This document shows, in pieces, positions 18,106-27,674 of a DNA stretch of 64,000 bases. Origin of the DNA: Solirubrobacter sp963848475 (GTDB lineage: Bacteria; Actinomycetota; Thermoleophilia; Solirubrobacterales; Solirubrobacteraceae); NCBI GenBank assembly GCA_963848475.1, contig CAWKDW010000013.1, forward strand, positions 1-64,000, written 5' to 3'. Position numbers and translations under genes: made by a program. How positions within the stretch are numbered: the first letter of the stretch is position 1; the number at the start of each line of letters is the position of its first letter. The notes beneath the pieces are model-generated. The model had not been told where the DNA came from. It ran no database searches and saw nothing but the letters and a program-made list of their open reading frames with translations.

Positions 18106-19569
18106 TCAAGCGGTCGTGCGCGCGAGCGTGTCGGCGCCGGCCGCGGTGAGTTCTGGTGCGCGCGGAAGGTCGTCAGCTTGCGGCTTGGGCGCGGTGCGGC
18201 GAGGGCGAGCGGCCAGCGTCACGAGCAGCGCCAGCGCGAGGAAGGCGGCGGCGGCGGTCAATGCGGCGGAGACGCGGTGGGCCAGAAGTTCGTGCGGTCC
18301 GGCGCTGGCGTCGCCTGCGGCGCCGAAGACCGTGACGAGGATGCCGAGCCCGAGCGCGCCGCCGAGGTGGTGCGCGACGTTGACCAGGCCGCCGGCCATG
18401 CCGGCGTCTTGGGCGGCGACGCCGGCCATGCCGCCGGTGGTCAGCGCGCTGAGTCCCAGTCCTTGACCGACGCCGAAGATGATCATCGGTACCGCGATGC
18501 CGGTCAGGTACGCGGTATCGGCGCCGACTCGGCTGGTCCACGCGGTGCCGATCAGCATCGCGGTCACGCCGGCGACCGCGAGCGACTCGTTGCCGATCCG
18601 GCGGCTCAGCCGCGCTGTGACGGTCGCGGCGGCGAAGGCGGCCGCCGTGACGGGGAGGAAGGCCAGGCCGGCCCGTAGCGGCGTGAGGTCGCTGACGCCC
18701 TGGAGGTACTGCGTCATGAAGAAGTAGAAGCTCACGAGCACGCCGTTAAAGAGCAAGCGGGCGGCGTAGGCGCTGGCGCGGCCGCGGTCGGCGAAGAGAC
18801 GCAGCGGCATCAACGGCTGGGCGGCGCGCGACTGACCGGTGACGAAGCCGGCAATCAGCACCGTGGCGAGCGCCAAAGCGAGGATGGTGGTGGGGGCGCC
18901 CCAGCCGGCGTCGGCGGAGTGGACGATGCCGAACACGAGTGCCGCGGCTCCGAACGTGGAGCTCAGGGCCGCTGGGACGTCGAGCCGGCCGGTGTGCCGA
19001 GCGCTCTCGTCGAGGTAGCGAGGCGCGGCGACGATCGCCGCCAGGCCGATCGGCACGTTGAGCAAGAAGCCGTAACGCCACGACAGCGCCCCGGTCAGCA
19101 CGCCACCGATGATGAGGCCCGCGGCGGTGCCGATCCCGGCCAGCGCGCCATAGGCGGCCATCGCGCGCGAGCGCTGCTCGCCCTCCGGGAAGCTCGTCGA
19201 CAGCAGCGCCAACGTCGCCGGCGCCAAGATGGCGGCGCCGACGCCCTGGACGGCGCGGGCGGTGATCATCCCCGCCGGCGACTGCGCCACGCCCACAGCG
19301 AGCGAAGCAGCCGCGAACACGCCGATGCCCAGCATGAACGTGCGCCGACGCCCAAGCAGGTCACCCATGCGGGCGCCGAGCAGCAGCAACCCGCCGAACG
19401 TCAGCGTATAGGCGTTCTGCGCCCACGAAAGGCTCGTGTCGCTGAAGCCCAGGTCGGCGCGGATAGTCGGCAGCGCCGCCATCAGGATCGAGACGTCGAT
19501 CAAGACCAGCAGGTAGCCAGCCAGGATGATCGCCAGCACCACGCCCCGCCGTTGCCCGGACGGACTCAT
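18106..19569 (-). CDS. MFS drug-efflux transporter, DHA2 type
   Basis: A 487-residue transporter with about 14 predicted membrane helices. Motif A is GARMGDLLGRRRTFMLG (about 65-81), helix 1 carries DVSILMAALPTIRADLG, and motif C-like glycines lie in GIGTAAGLIIGGVLTGALSW. DHA2 proteins are proton-driven exporters of drugs and cations. Its start overlaps (ATGA) the end of a remnant gene upstream. The divergent XRE regulator probably controls it. Confidence 0.9.
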   Translation of the reverse strand: MSPSGQRRGVVLAIILAGYLLVLIDVSILMAALPTIRADLGFSDTSLSWAQNAYTLTFGGLLLLGARMGDLLGRRRTFMLGIGVFAAASLAVGVAQSPAGMITARAVQGVGAAILAPATLALLSTSFPEGEQRSRAMAAYGALAGIGTAAGLIIGGVLTGALSWRYGFLLNVPIGLAAIVAAPRYLDESARHTGRLDVPAALSSTFGAAALVFGIVHSADAGWGAPTTILALALATVLIAGFVTGQSRAAQPLMPLRLFADRGRASAYAARLLFNGVLVSFYFFMTQYLQGVSDLTPLRAGLAFLPVTAAAFAAATVTARLSRRIGNESLAVAGVTAMLIGTAWTSRVGADTAYLTGIAVPMIIFGVGQGLGLSALTTGGMAGVAAQDAGMAGGLVNVAHHLGGALGLGILVTVFGAAGDASAGPHELLAHRVSAALTAAAAFLALALLVTLAARPRRTAPKPQADDLPRAPELTAAGADTLARTTA

Positions 19570-19711
19570 GCGGGCACCGTCTCCCGCGGCACGAGCCGCA
19601 ACGTGGTGTCCCGCGCCTGCGGGGCGATCATCGGCTCGATGTAGCCCGCGTAGCGGCCGTACTTATGCCGGTACCGCGACCAGCGCCAGTGATCAACCAA
19701 GTCTTCCTCAT
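19566..19711 (-). pseudogene. Composite remnant: SDR start joined to another gene's end
   Basis: From ATG 19711 the frame reads MRKTWLITGAGRG, the opening of a short-chain dehydrogenase, then degenerates. In another frame the last part reads KYGRYAGYIEPMIAPQARDT, then VPRETVPA and a stop overlapping the transporter start. A deletion apparently fused the first codons of one operon gene to the last of another. Confidence 0.5.
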
Positions 19712-19744
19712 GACCTTGACCGTAGATCCACCGCTGGCCCGGAA

Positions 19745-19763
19745 GGGGGTGCTGTGAACCCCC
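19745..19763. promoter_or_regulatory. Palindrome, copy B operator
   Basis: GGGGGT-GCTGTGA-ACCCCC between the divergent transporter operon and regulator gene. It is kept, including the 7-base spacer, in copy A at 16548-16564, so it is likely the binding site of the XRE regulator. Confidence 0.6.
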
Positions 19764-19804
19764 CTCAGGGCTTCCCCGGCGGAGGCCCGCCGACGCCGAC
19801 GGGC

Positions 19805-19810
19805 TAGGCT
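19805..19810 (+). promoter_or_regulatory. -10 box for leaderless regulator mRNA
   Basis: TAGGCT ends 7 bases before the GTG at 19818, so transcription would start at the start codon itself. No ribosome site is present, which agrees. A -35 box is not obvious. Confidence 0.5.
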
Positions 19811-19817
19811 CGGGCAC

Positions 19818-20660
19818 GTGGATCGCCGGCACGAGATCCGTGAGTTCCTCATGTCGCGCCGGGCGCGGGTGACGCCCGAGCAGGCCGGCCTGTACGTGCC
19901 AGACGGCGATGTTCGACGGGTACCCGGGCTACGTCGCGAGGAGGTAGCGAGTCTCGCCGGCGTCAGCGCGGACTACTACACCCAGCTTGAGCGCGGCGAT
20001 GTCGACGGAGCGTCTGACAGCGTACTCAACGCCATCGCGCGCGCACTGCGCCTCGACGATGCCGAACGGCTGCACCTCTTCCACCTCGCCCGCCCGCAAG
20101 CGGCGAGACGCCTAGCATCCTCGCACCGCCCGATCCGGCCGAACGTGCAGCGCACCCTCGACGCCTTCACCGGCGGCCTCGCACTCGTACGCAACCGGCG
20201 ATGGGACTACCTCGCGGCCAACGCGCTCGGCCGCGCGGTGTACGCGGAGATCTTCGACGGCCGGACCGGACCGCCCAACCACGTCCGCTACGTGTTCCTC
20301 GACGACCGCGCCCGGAGCTTCTTCGACGACTGGCCGGCCGCGGCCCACGACACGACACGCATCCTGCGCTCCGAAGCAGGACGAGACCCGCACGACCCCG
20401 GACCCGCGGAGCTCATCGACGAACTCTCGCACACCAGCGCCGAGTTCCGCGCCATCTGGTCACAACACGACGTGCGCCTCCCAGCAGCGGGCCTGCACCG
20501 CTTCCAGCACCCGCTCGTCGGCGAACTCGACCTCGTCTTCGAGGCCGCGGAACTGCGGGCAGACCCCGGCCTGACGCTCCTGCTGGCCACCGGCGCCGAG
20601 GGCTCGCCGACCGAAACAGCGCTGCTCCGGCTCGCGGCGATGACCGTGCGCGTCGAGTGA
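19818..20660 (+). CDS. XRE-family regulator with MmyB-like ligand domain
   Basis: A 280-residue regulator. The N-terminal HTH (about 1-85) has VPGLRREEVASLAGVSADYY, then TQLERGDVDGASDSVLNAIA. The C-terminal MmyB-like ligand-binding domain (about 95-275) includes LALVRNRRWDYLAANALGRA, SAEFRAIWSQHDV and the closing HPLVGELDLVFEA. Family members bind small fatty-acid-like ligands and usually repress a divergent oxidoreductase or efflux operon, which matches the MFS operon here. The palindrome at 19745 is the probable target. Confidence 0.9.
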   Translation: MDRRHEIREFLMSRRARVTPEQAGLYVPDGDVRRVPGLRREEVASLAGVSADYYTQLERGDVDGASDSVLNAIARALRLDDAERLHLFHLARPQAARRLASSHRPIRPNVQRTLDAFTGGLALVRNRRWDYLAANALGRAVYAEIFDGRTGPPNHVRYVFLDDRARSFFDDWPAAAHDTTRILRSEAGRDPHDPGPAELIDELSHTSAEFRAIWSQHDVRLPAAGLHRFQHPLVGELDLVFEAAELRADPGLTLLLATGAEGSPTETALLRLAAMTVRVE

Positions 20661-20761
20661 CGGCGCCGTCGGTTCTGCCGTCTCGTACCGGCCGCCCGAC
20701 CTTGCTCAGCTCCTGCGGCGCATCACACCATCGCCCGATCGCTTCCCAAAGAGCAAGCGGG

Positions 20762-23501
20762 AACAGCGACCAACCACCCGGCTTCTTGGGACCTCAACGG
20801 TGACGGCAGGACCGAGGTCAGCTGCCCGGGCGACCAGCCGACGCTGACGTTCAGGCCGGCGGCGAGCACTGCCGGCGCCCGCGCCGCGGCCTTCGGCGGC
20901 CGCGTGTCGGTCCAGGCGGTCGGCGCTGCCGGCGCGGGGCCGCCGCTGTCGGAGAGCTTCCCGGTCGCGCCCACCCCGGCGGCTCAGATCGGCCGGCCGA
21001 TCCGGGATGCGGTCACCAAGGTCGTCGCCGGTCAGCCGCCGGTCTACGTGTGCGGCCTCGCGCGGGACTTCGCCGCCGCGCAGACCGAGCTGACCGCGCC
21101 TCCCGGCGCGGAGGGCCAGCACTGCTACGGCCGGACGGTCGACGCGGGGATCCTGCGCGTGAGCGGCTGCCTGATGCACCGTCAACGACATCTCAGACAT
21201 CCCGCGCGCCGAGCGCGGGATCGTGCAGGAACTCGCGCGGACGATCGGCGTCGGACCCGTCAGGCCCAGCTCGATCCTCAAGAAGCCCGACCTCGTCCTC
21301 GGGGCCGTCGACGGCTACGTCGCCTCCGGCCCCGTGCTCGTCAACGGGGTCGAGATCAAGCCCGGCGCCGGGGCGAGCATCGTCATCTACTCCCAGGTCG
21401 ATCGGATCCTCAGCTCGAACGCCGCGATGAACGTAGGCGGCATCAAGCTCGACCATCGCAAGGCCTTCAGCCTCGACACGCGGCCCGAGAAGGGCGCCTC
21501 GATCCCCCTCGGCAGACTTCAAGACGCTGCCCGGCCCGATCGATGACCTCGGGGCGTTCGCGATGGTCGGCGACCTCGGCGTGACGCTCGTCCCCGGGAA
21601 CCCCGGGCGCACCGGCCGGAGCCAGCATCACCACCGAGCTCGAACTGCCATCATGGCTGAGCTTCGGCGGCAGCACGGCTCGCACACGGGTCACGCTGAC
21701 CGTGACCGGCGACGGCAGGCTCCAGCTCGAGGACATGCACATCGAGCTGCCCGACGTGAACATCGGCGCGCTCGAGCTGAGCGACCTGAAGCTGGACTTC
21801 ACGCGCAAGGACGGCGACAGCGTCTGGCGCGGCCAGGGCGAGCTGTGCCTCGCGATCGGGATCTGCGTCGATGCCGCCCCGGGTGCGCTGACGCCGCCCG
21901 GCGGCGTCGTGATCCGCAACGGCGAGCTCGACATGGCGTTCATGAACGTCGGCTTCACGCCCGGGATCGCGCTGTATCCGAACGTGTTCCTCGATCGCGT
22001 CGGCGCCGGCACCGGGATTGAACCCGACCAGGCTGCTCGGCCACGTCGGCGTGACGGCGATCGGGATCTACAAGATCGAACGGGCGCCTCGTGATGGCGT
22101 TCCCGAGCGCAGCGACGCCGTCTACCGGCCGACCCGCGAGGAGTTCGGCGGCCTCACCGAGCAGGAGTACGACCGCGCGTTCACGACCTTCACGCTCGCC
22201 GCCGCCGGCGAGGCGTCGCTGGAGATCCCCGTGCTGGGCAAGACCTTCCGGCTGGGCGGCGCGTTCTTCGTCTACTCGGCGCCGGGCTACGTGCACGTCG
22301 GCGGCGACATCGAGAACAGCTTCGCGGGGCATCGTGACCCTGAAGGGCCGCACGAACGGCGAGTTCAACCTCGCCAACGGCCGCTTCAACTTCGGCCAGG
22401 ACATCGAGGCGTGCGTGCTGGACTACTTCTGCCGCGGCTCGGCCACACGGCTCTCGAGCGTCGGCGTCGGCGCCTGCGCCACCTTCGATCTCGGCCCCAG
22501 ATCGGTCAGCATCGGCGGCGGCGTCCAGTTCCGCCCCTTCAAGATCCTCCTGTCGCCGCTCGACGGCTGCCGCTGGTCGGAGTTCCAGGACGCGGCCGTC
22601 TTCGACGGCAAGGCGGCCAGCGGCGCAGGCCGCCGGATCGATCACCGTGACCATCAAGAACGGCGATCCCAGCCGCGCCATTCGCCTCGACGGCGCCGAC
22701 GGCGCGCCGCGCGTGCGCGTCACCGCCCCGGGCGGCCAGACCCTCAACAGCCCCGAAGGCCCGGGCAACGCGCTCACGTCCCGCGATCCGGATCCGCGCT
22801 CACAGCAGATCAAGGCGACCGTCATCGGCCTCCAAGACCCCAAGCCCGGCAGCTACAAGCTCGACCTGCTGCCCGGCTCCCCCGCGATCACGAAGCTGAC
22901 CGAGGCCGAGGACCCGCCGCCGGCCCGCGTCAGCGCGCGCGTCACCGGACGCGGAGCGACGCGCACGCTCGTCTACGACGTCCTGCGCCGGCCCGGCCAG
23001 AAGGTCACCTTCGTCGAGGTCACCGGCGGCGCGAAGCGACCGCTCGGCACCGTCGCCGGCGGCCGCGGAAGGCTGCGCTTCACCCCCGCCCCCGGGACCG
23101 ACCGGCGGCGCATCGAGGCGCAGTTCGAGCTCGTCGGCATCGGCGCCGAGACCAAGACCGTGGCCGCCTTCACGCCGCCGAGCCCGCGCCTCGGCCGGCC
23201 CACCCGCCTGACCGTCCGCAGACACGCGAGCCGGCTCGTGGTCACCTGGAAGCGCGTCGTGGACGCCGCGCGCTACGAGCTCGTCACCACGCTCAACAGC
23301 GGCGGGCAGCGCATCACCCGCACCCGCCGCCCCGCCGCCACGATCACCCGGGTCGCCCGCTCCAGCGGCGGTCGGGTGAGCGTGCGCGCGATCGCACCGA
23401 TGCGCGAAGGACGCGCTGCCGCCGCCCGCTTCCGCGCCACCGCCCCACGCACCTCGCCCCGCTTCGGACCGCTGCCGAAACTCAAGCGGGCGGGGGGCTG
23501 A
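20762..23501 (+). pseudogene. Large PKD-type surface protein, 5'-truncated and frameshifted
   Basis: About 900 residues appear across shifting plus frames, joined near 21187, 21515, 21612, 22018, 22330 and 22640. The order is WDLNGDGRTEVSCPGDQPTL (end of a PKD-like domain), PVYVCGLARDFAAA, SGCLMTVNDISDIPRAERGI, then many beta-strand stretches (VNVGGIKL-type and GGVVIRNGELDMAFMNVGF). The end is two immunoglobulin-like parts (KVTFVEVTGGAKR, LVVTWKRVVDAARYELVTTL). No start or signal peptide remains. It resembles the large exported PKD-containing proteins of Solirubrobacterales. All six shifts are +1-like, so some may be consensus errors, but the missing 5' end looks real. Confidence 0.55.
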
Positions 23502-23650
23502 CGTGGCCGCCGCCCGTCGAGGGCCTGACCCGTTCCTAAACCGGCAGCACAACCGCGGCGCGCAGCGCAGCAAGTCGGGCCGCCGCTCGCTCGGCGGGGC
23601 AGGGCTGCTCGCCGTAATCGCGCTGAGAGCACGCGGCCAACAATCAGTTG

Positions 23651-24287
23651 AAGGGACCTTCTGGCTTTCGCCCGGATCTCCGAAGCCCTCGCCTTGACGT
23701 GGAGGGATGTCGACCTCGCGCGCGGCGAGATCGTCGTCAGGAAGTCCAAGACGGACGCCGGGATCCGCAAGATCAGGATCCTGCCGGTGCTCCGCGACGA
23801 GCTGCTTGCGGTTCGGGCTCGGCTCGACGACGCGCCGGCCACGGAGCTCGTGTTCCCGACGTCGACCGGGAAGCCCCAGAGCGTCAGCAACGTCCGCGGC
23901 CGCGTGCTGCTGAAGGCGATCGCTAATGCCAATGAGGTCCTAGCCAAGGCGGACGTCGAGAAGCTGCCCGAAGGGCTGACGCCGCACAGCCTGCGCCGCA
24001 CGTTCGCGTCGCTGTTGTTCGCGATCGGCGAGCCGCCGCCCTGGGTCATGCGCCAGATGGGGCACACGACCCCGAACCTGACGATCTACGCCCGCGAGAT
24101 GGACCGCCGCGACGGCGAACCGGAACGGCTCAAGGCGCTCGTCGAAGGCACGGAATGGGCACCATCGGGCACCAGCACCGCCGAACGAGGCGCACCGGCG
24201 TGGAGATCACCGCCGCGGCCTAACGCCGTCGCACCGCGCCACAGCGTGGGTCCGGTGGAGAGCCGGAGACGGGATTCGAACCCGTGA
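23651..24287 (+). pseudogene. Tyrosine recombinase catalytic-domain remnant
   Basis: ARISEALALTWRDVDLARGE carries the first catalytic Arg, LTPHSLRRTFASLLF the HxxR box, VMRQMGHTTPN the second His, and LTIYAREM the nucleophilic Tyr. The SAM-like and core-binding N-terminus is missing, with an in-frame stop just upstream (about 23651). The C-terminus (ESRRRDSNP) runs into the tRNA-Thr gene. This is an integrase whose gene once ended at the attachment site. Confidence 0.8.
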
Positions 24288-24334
24288 CCTACCGCTTACA
24301 AGGCGGTTGCTCTGGCCAGCTGAGCTACTCCGGC
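24261..24334 (-). tRNA. tRNA-Thr (anticodon UGU)
   Basis: A 74-base cloverleaf. Acceptor stem GCCGGAG/CTCCGGC, D-arm GCTC/GAGC, anticodon stem ACCGC/GCGGT with loop CTTGTAA (anticodon TGT), T-arm ACGGG/CCCGT with loop TTCGAAT, discriminator U. CCA is not encoded. The integrase remnant overlaps its 3' end, marking a probable island attachment site. Confidence 0.95.
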
Positions 24335-24377
24335 GGGAACGGGGAGTGTAGGCGGCGCCGATAGCTTCAAGGTTGGT

Positions 24378-26681
24378 GTGTCGCCGACCGATCATGGGTC
24401 TGTGACTGTCCAACTGAGCCCCGAGGCGGGACGAAGCTCCGCGCTCGAGGCACTCGTCGAGGCCGCGGCTGGGATTCTCGCTGCGGATTCGCTTGAGGGG
24501 ACGCTGGGCCGGATCGCGCATCACCTGCGCGCGCTGCTGTCCTATGACGACCTGACGGTCTACGAGATCGACGACGCGGCGGGGCTGTTGTGCCCCGTGT
24601 TCGCGGTGGGCGACTGGGTCGACGAGGTGCTCGAGAACCCGATCCCGCTCGGGACCGGCATCACCGGCTGGGTCGTCGCGAATCGTGAGACGCGCAATGT
24701 GCCGAACGTCTGCGAGGAGCCGCTCTCCAACGTCGTGGCCGGCACGCCGGATGAGCCCGAGGCCTTCGTGTGCGTGCCGCTGCTCGCTCGCGAGCGGGTG
24801 CTGGGGGCGCTGAACGTCTATCGCAACGGGGTCAACGCGGCTTTCAGCGACGAAGAGGTCGAACTGGTCGAGCGCTTCGCCACGATGGCGGCGCTGGCCT
24901 ACGACTCGGCGCGCCAGCGCGACACCCTGCGCGAGCAGGTCAAGCGCGACGGGCTGACCGGGCTGCTCAACCACCGCGCGTGCCACGAGCGTCTGCGGGA
25001 GGAGCTCGCCGCCGGCGGTCCCGTCGCCGTCGTGCTGCTCGACCTCGACCACTTCAAGGTCATCAACGACGCTCACGGACACGCCGAGGGCGATCGAATC
25101 CTGGCCGCCGCCGCCGAGCGCCTGCGGTCCGTCGTGCGCGGCTCCGACGTCGTCGGTCGCCTGGGCGGCGAGGAGTTCGTGCTGATCCTGCCGGGCGTCG
25201 ACGCCGAGGCCGCCGAGGACTGCGCCGAGCGCGCCCGGGCCGCGCTGGCCGAGCTGACCGTCCGCGGGCGCCCGCTCGCCGCCTCCGCCGGCGTCGCCGC
25301 GGCGCCGGAGGACGGGACGGACGCGACGGTGCTGCTCGAGAACGGCGACGCCGCGCTCTACTGGGCCAAGCGTTCCGGTCGCGGGCGGACCATCCGCTAC
25401 GTGCGCGGCGCCGTGCGCCCCGAGGCCGAGCAGCGCAACGAGGTCGCGGCGATGCTCGAGCAGGGCACGAACGCGATCCGGATCGTCTTCCAGCCGGTCG
25501 TGGAGCTCGCGACCGGCCGTCCCGCCGGATACGAGGCGCTCGCGCGCTTTGAGTCCGAGACACCGCGCGGCCCGGACGAGTGGTTCGCCCAGGCCCATCG
25601 CGTCGGCCTCGGCGAGGAGCTCGAGGGCCTCGCGCTGCGCGCCGCGCTCGCGGTGCCCGGCCGCCCCGAGGGAACCTTCCTGGCGCTCAACATCTCGCCG
25701 CGCGCGCTGCTCTCCGCGCCGGTCCGGGCGGCGCTGCCGCAGGACCTGACGGGGATCGTCGTCGAGCTCACCGAGCACGAGCTGTTCGGCGCCGCGGGCG
25801 AGCTCGAGACCGAGCTGGCCGCGCTGCGCGCCCGCGGGGCGCGCGTCGCCCTGGACGACGCGGGCGCGGGCTACGCCGGCCTGCAGCAGATCATCCGCGT
25901 GGCACCCGACATCCTCAAGCTCGACCGCGCGCTGGTCCACGGCGCGCACGCCGACGCCTCGCGTCAGGCGCTGCTCGAGGCCTTGATCGGCTTCGCCGGA
26001 ACGACGGGAGCCGCCGTCTGCGCCGAGGGCGTCGAGGATCTCGACGACGTCCGCGCGCTGGTCGAGCTCGACGTCACCTACGCGCAGGGCTACGGCCTCG
26101 CGCGGCCCGGTCCGCCGTGGGCTTCCCCGTCACCGGAGGCGACCGCCGCGGGCGAGGCCGAGATCCGCTCCGGTCTGCGCCTCTCGACCACTCCGCGCGG
26201 CATGGCCGGCGCGTTCCTGGGCGGGCTCGCCGAGCTCTCGGACGACCTCGCGGCGGCGACCACGATCGTCGACCTCGGCGCCGCGATCGCCCGCGCCGCC
26301 GGAATCCTGCAGGCCGATGACGTCTCGCTGATGCGCGTCGATCGCGAGGTCGACGAGCTCGAGCTGCTCTCAGGGCACAACGCGAACTCGGCCGGCAGCC
26401 GCTGGGCGCTCGCGGACTTCCCCGCCACGCGCTACGTCCTCGACCACCGCATGCCCGGGCAGGTCGTCGTCGGCGACGAGGCCGGTGACGCGGCGGAGCT
26501 GGCCGAGCTCGCACTCCTCGGCATGGGCAGCGTCTTGATCGTCCCGGTCGTGCACGGCGGCCGCGAATGCGCCGTGCTCGAGGTCTACCGCATCCGCCCC
26601 CAGGCCTTCACGGCCCGCGACGTCGACCGCGCCCGCGTGCTCGCCCAGCAGTTCGGCGCGGCCCTAGACCGTCTTTCGTAG
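24378..26681 (+). CDS. GAF-GGDEF-EAL-GAF cyclic-di-GMP protein
   Basis: A 767-residue multidomain protein. An N-terminal GAF (about 20-180; LLSYDDLTVYEIDDAAGLLC) precedes GGDEF (about 190-345; GLTGLLNHRACHERL and the active-site GRLGGEEFVLILPG). EAL follows (about 355-590; PVVELATGRPAGYEALARFE, LALNISPRALLS, DDAGAGYAGL, LKLDRALV), then a second GAF at the end (about 620-765). GGEEF supports cyclase activity, and EAL with its Asp pair supports phosphodiesterase activity, so it may be bifunctional. No membrane segment, hence cytosolic sensing. GTG 24378 is used; GTG 24402 is possible. Confidence 0.92.
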   Translation: MSPTDHGSVTVQLSPEAGRSSALEALVEAAAGILAADSLEGTLGRIAHHLRALLSYDDLTVYEIDDAAGLLCPVFAVGDWVDEVLENPIPLGTGITGWVVANRETRNVPNVCEEPLSNVVAGTPDEPEAFVCVPLLARERVLGALNVYRNGVNAAFSDEEVELVERFATMAALAYDSARQRDTLREQVKRDGLTGLLNHRACHERLREELAAGGPVAVVLLDLDHFKVINDAHGHAEGDRILAAAAERLRSVVRGSDVVGRLGGEEFVLILPGVDAEAAEDCAERARAALAELTVRGRPLAASAGVAAAPEDGTDATVLLENGDAALYWAKRSGRGRTIRYVRGAVRPEAEQRNEVAAMLEQGTNAIRIVFQPVVELATGRPAGYEALARFESETPRGPDEWFAQAHRVGLGEELEGLALRAALAVPGRPEGTFLALNISPRALLSAPVRAALPQDLTGIVVELTEHELFGAAGELETELAALRARGARVALDDAGAGYAGLQQIIRVAPDILKLDRALVHGAHADASRQALLEALIGFAGTTGAAVCAEGVEDLDDVRALVELDVTYAQGYGLARPGPPWASPSPEATAAGEAEIRSGLRLSTTPRGMAGAFLGGLAELSDDLAAATTIVDLGAAIARAAGILQADDVSLMRVDREVDELELLSGHNANSAGSRWALADFPATRYVLDHRMPGQVVVGDEAGDAAELAELALLGMGSVLIVPVVHGGRECAVLEVYRIRPQAFTARDVDRARVLAQQFGAALDRLS

Positions 26682-26713
26682 CGCCGAGCTGGCCGCGTGA
26701 TCGCCCCGTGGCG

Positions 26714-27610
26714 TCACGCCGACCAGTAGGCGAGGGTGTCCGCGAGGGTCCTCGTGAGCGGGATCTCGGGGCTCCAGCCCGTGGTCTCGTGGAGGAGGGT
26801 GTTGGAGCCGCGGATCTCGAAGACCTCGTGGGCGCGGACCTTCGCCGGGTCGATCTGGTGGTCGACGGCGACGCCCGCGACCTCGCCGAGCGCGGCGATC
26901 AGCTCGCGGGCGGAGCGGGTGACGCCGGAGCAGACGTTGTAGATGCCGGGCTCGCCGTGCTCGGCGAGCGTTCGGTAGGCGCGCACGACGTCGCGGACGT
27001 CGGTGAAGTCGCGCCGGGTGTCCGGGCTGCCGGTGACGATCCGGATCGGGTCCTCTCCCGCTTCGAGGCCCTCGGCGAACTGCTGGGCGAAGCTGGCGAT
27101 CGCGTAGATCGGCTCCTGCCCCGGGCCGGCGTGGTTGAACGCGCGCGCATGGATCACGCGCAGCCCGTACGCGTCGGCGTAGAAGCGGGCGAGCAGGCCG
27201 GCGGAGGCCTTCGAGACGGCGTAGGGGTTCTGCGGGCGCAGCGGATGCGACTCGGTCGTCGGCACGGTCTCCGGCGGTCCGTACTCCTCGCCGGAGCCGG
27301 CGGCCACGACGACGGCCTCGGGTGCCTCGGCACGAACCGCCTCGAGCACGGCGGCGGTGATCGCGACGTTGTCGGCGACGGTGCCGATCGGGTCCTGCCA
27401 GGACTGCCCGACGTGAGCGCGCGCGGCGAGCTGGAAGACGACGTCCGGCCGGGCGTCCGCGACGAGCGCGCGCGTCGCCGCCGGGTCGCGCAGGTCGGTC
27501 TCCGAGGACGGCGGCGCGGCGATGACGGTGTCGCCCGCGGACTCGCAGGCCGCGACGAGGTGGTGCCCGGCGAAGCCCGTCGCGCCGGTGATGAGGACGC
27601 GCCGGCTCAC
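26714..27610 (-). CDS. NAD-dependent epimerase/dehydratase, GDP-mannose type
   Basis: A 298-residue extended short-chain dehydrogenase. GATGFAGHHL (about 8-17) binds NAD, VVVAAGSGEEYG supplies the catalytic Ser region, and NPYAVSKASAGLLARFYADA holds Tyr-x-x-x-Lys (about 140). The run RAFNHAGPGQEP and RRDFTDVRDVVRAY is typical of GDP-mannose 4,6-dehydratases and GDP-6-deoxy-mannose reductases, so a role in nucleotide-sugar supply for surface polysaccharide is likely. The GTG start is near its convergent neighbours only at the 3' side. Confidence 0.82.
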   Translation of the reverse strand: MSRRVLITGATGFAGHHLVAACESAGDTVIAAPPSSETDLRDPAATRALVADARPDVVFQLAARAHVGQSWQDPIGTVADNVAITAAVLEAVRAEAPEAVVVAAGSGEEYGPPETVPTTESHPLRPQNPYAVSKASAGLLARFYADAYGLRVIHARAFNHAGPGQEPIYAIASFAQQFAEGLEAGEDPIRIVTGSPDTRRDFTDVRDVVRAYRTLAEHGEPGIYNVCSGVTRSARELIAALGEVAGVAVDHQIDPAKVRAHEVFEIRGSNTLLHETTGWSPEIPLTRTLADTLAYWSA

Positions 27611-27674
27611 GAGACGCCCGCGCTGAGAATCGGCGCCGCGGCGAACGGCACGGCGAAAGCAGACGAGGGCAAGG

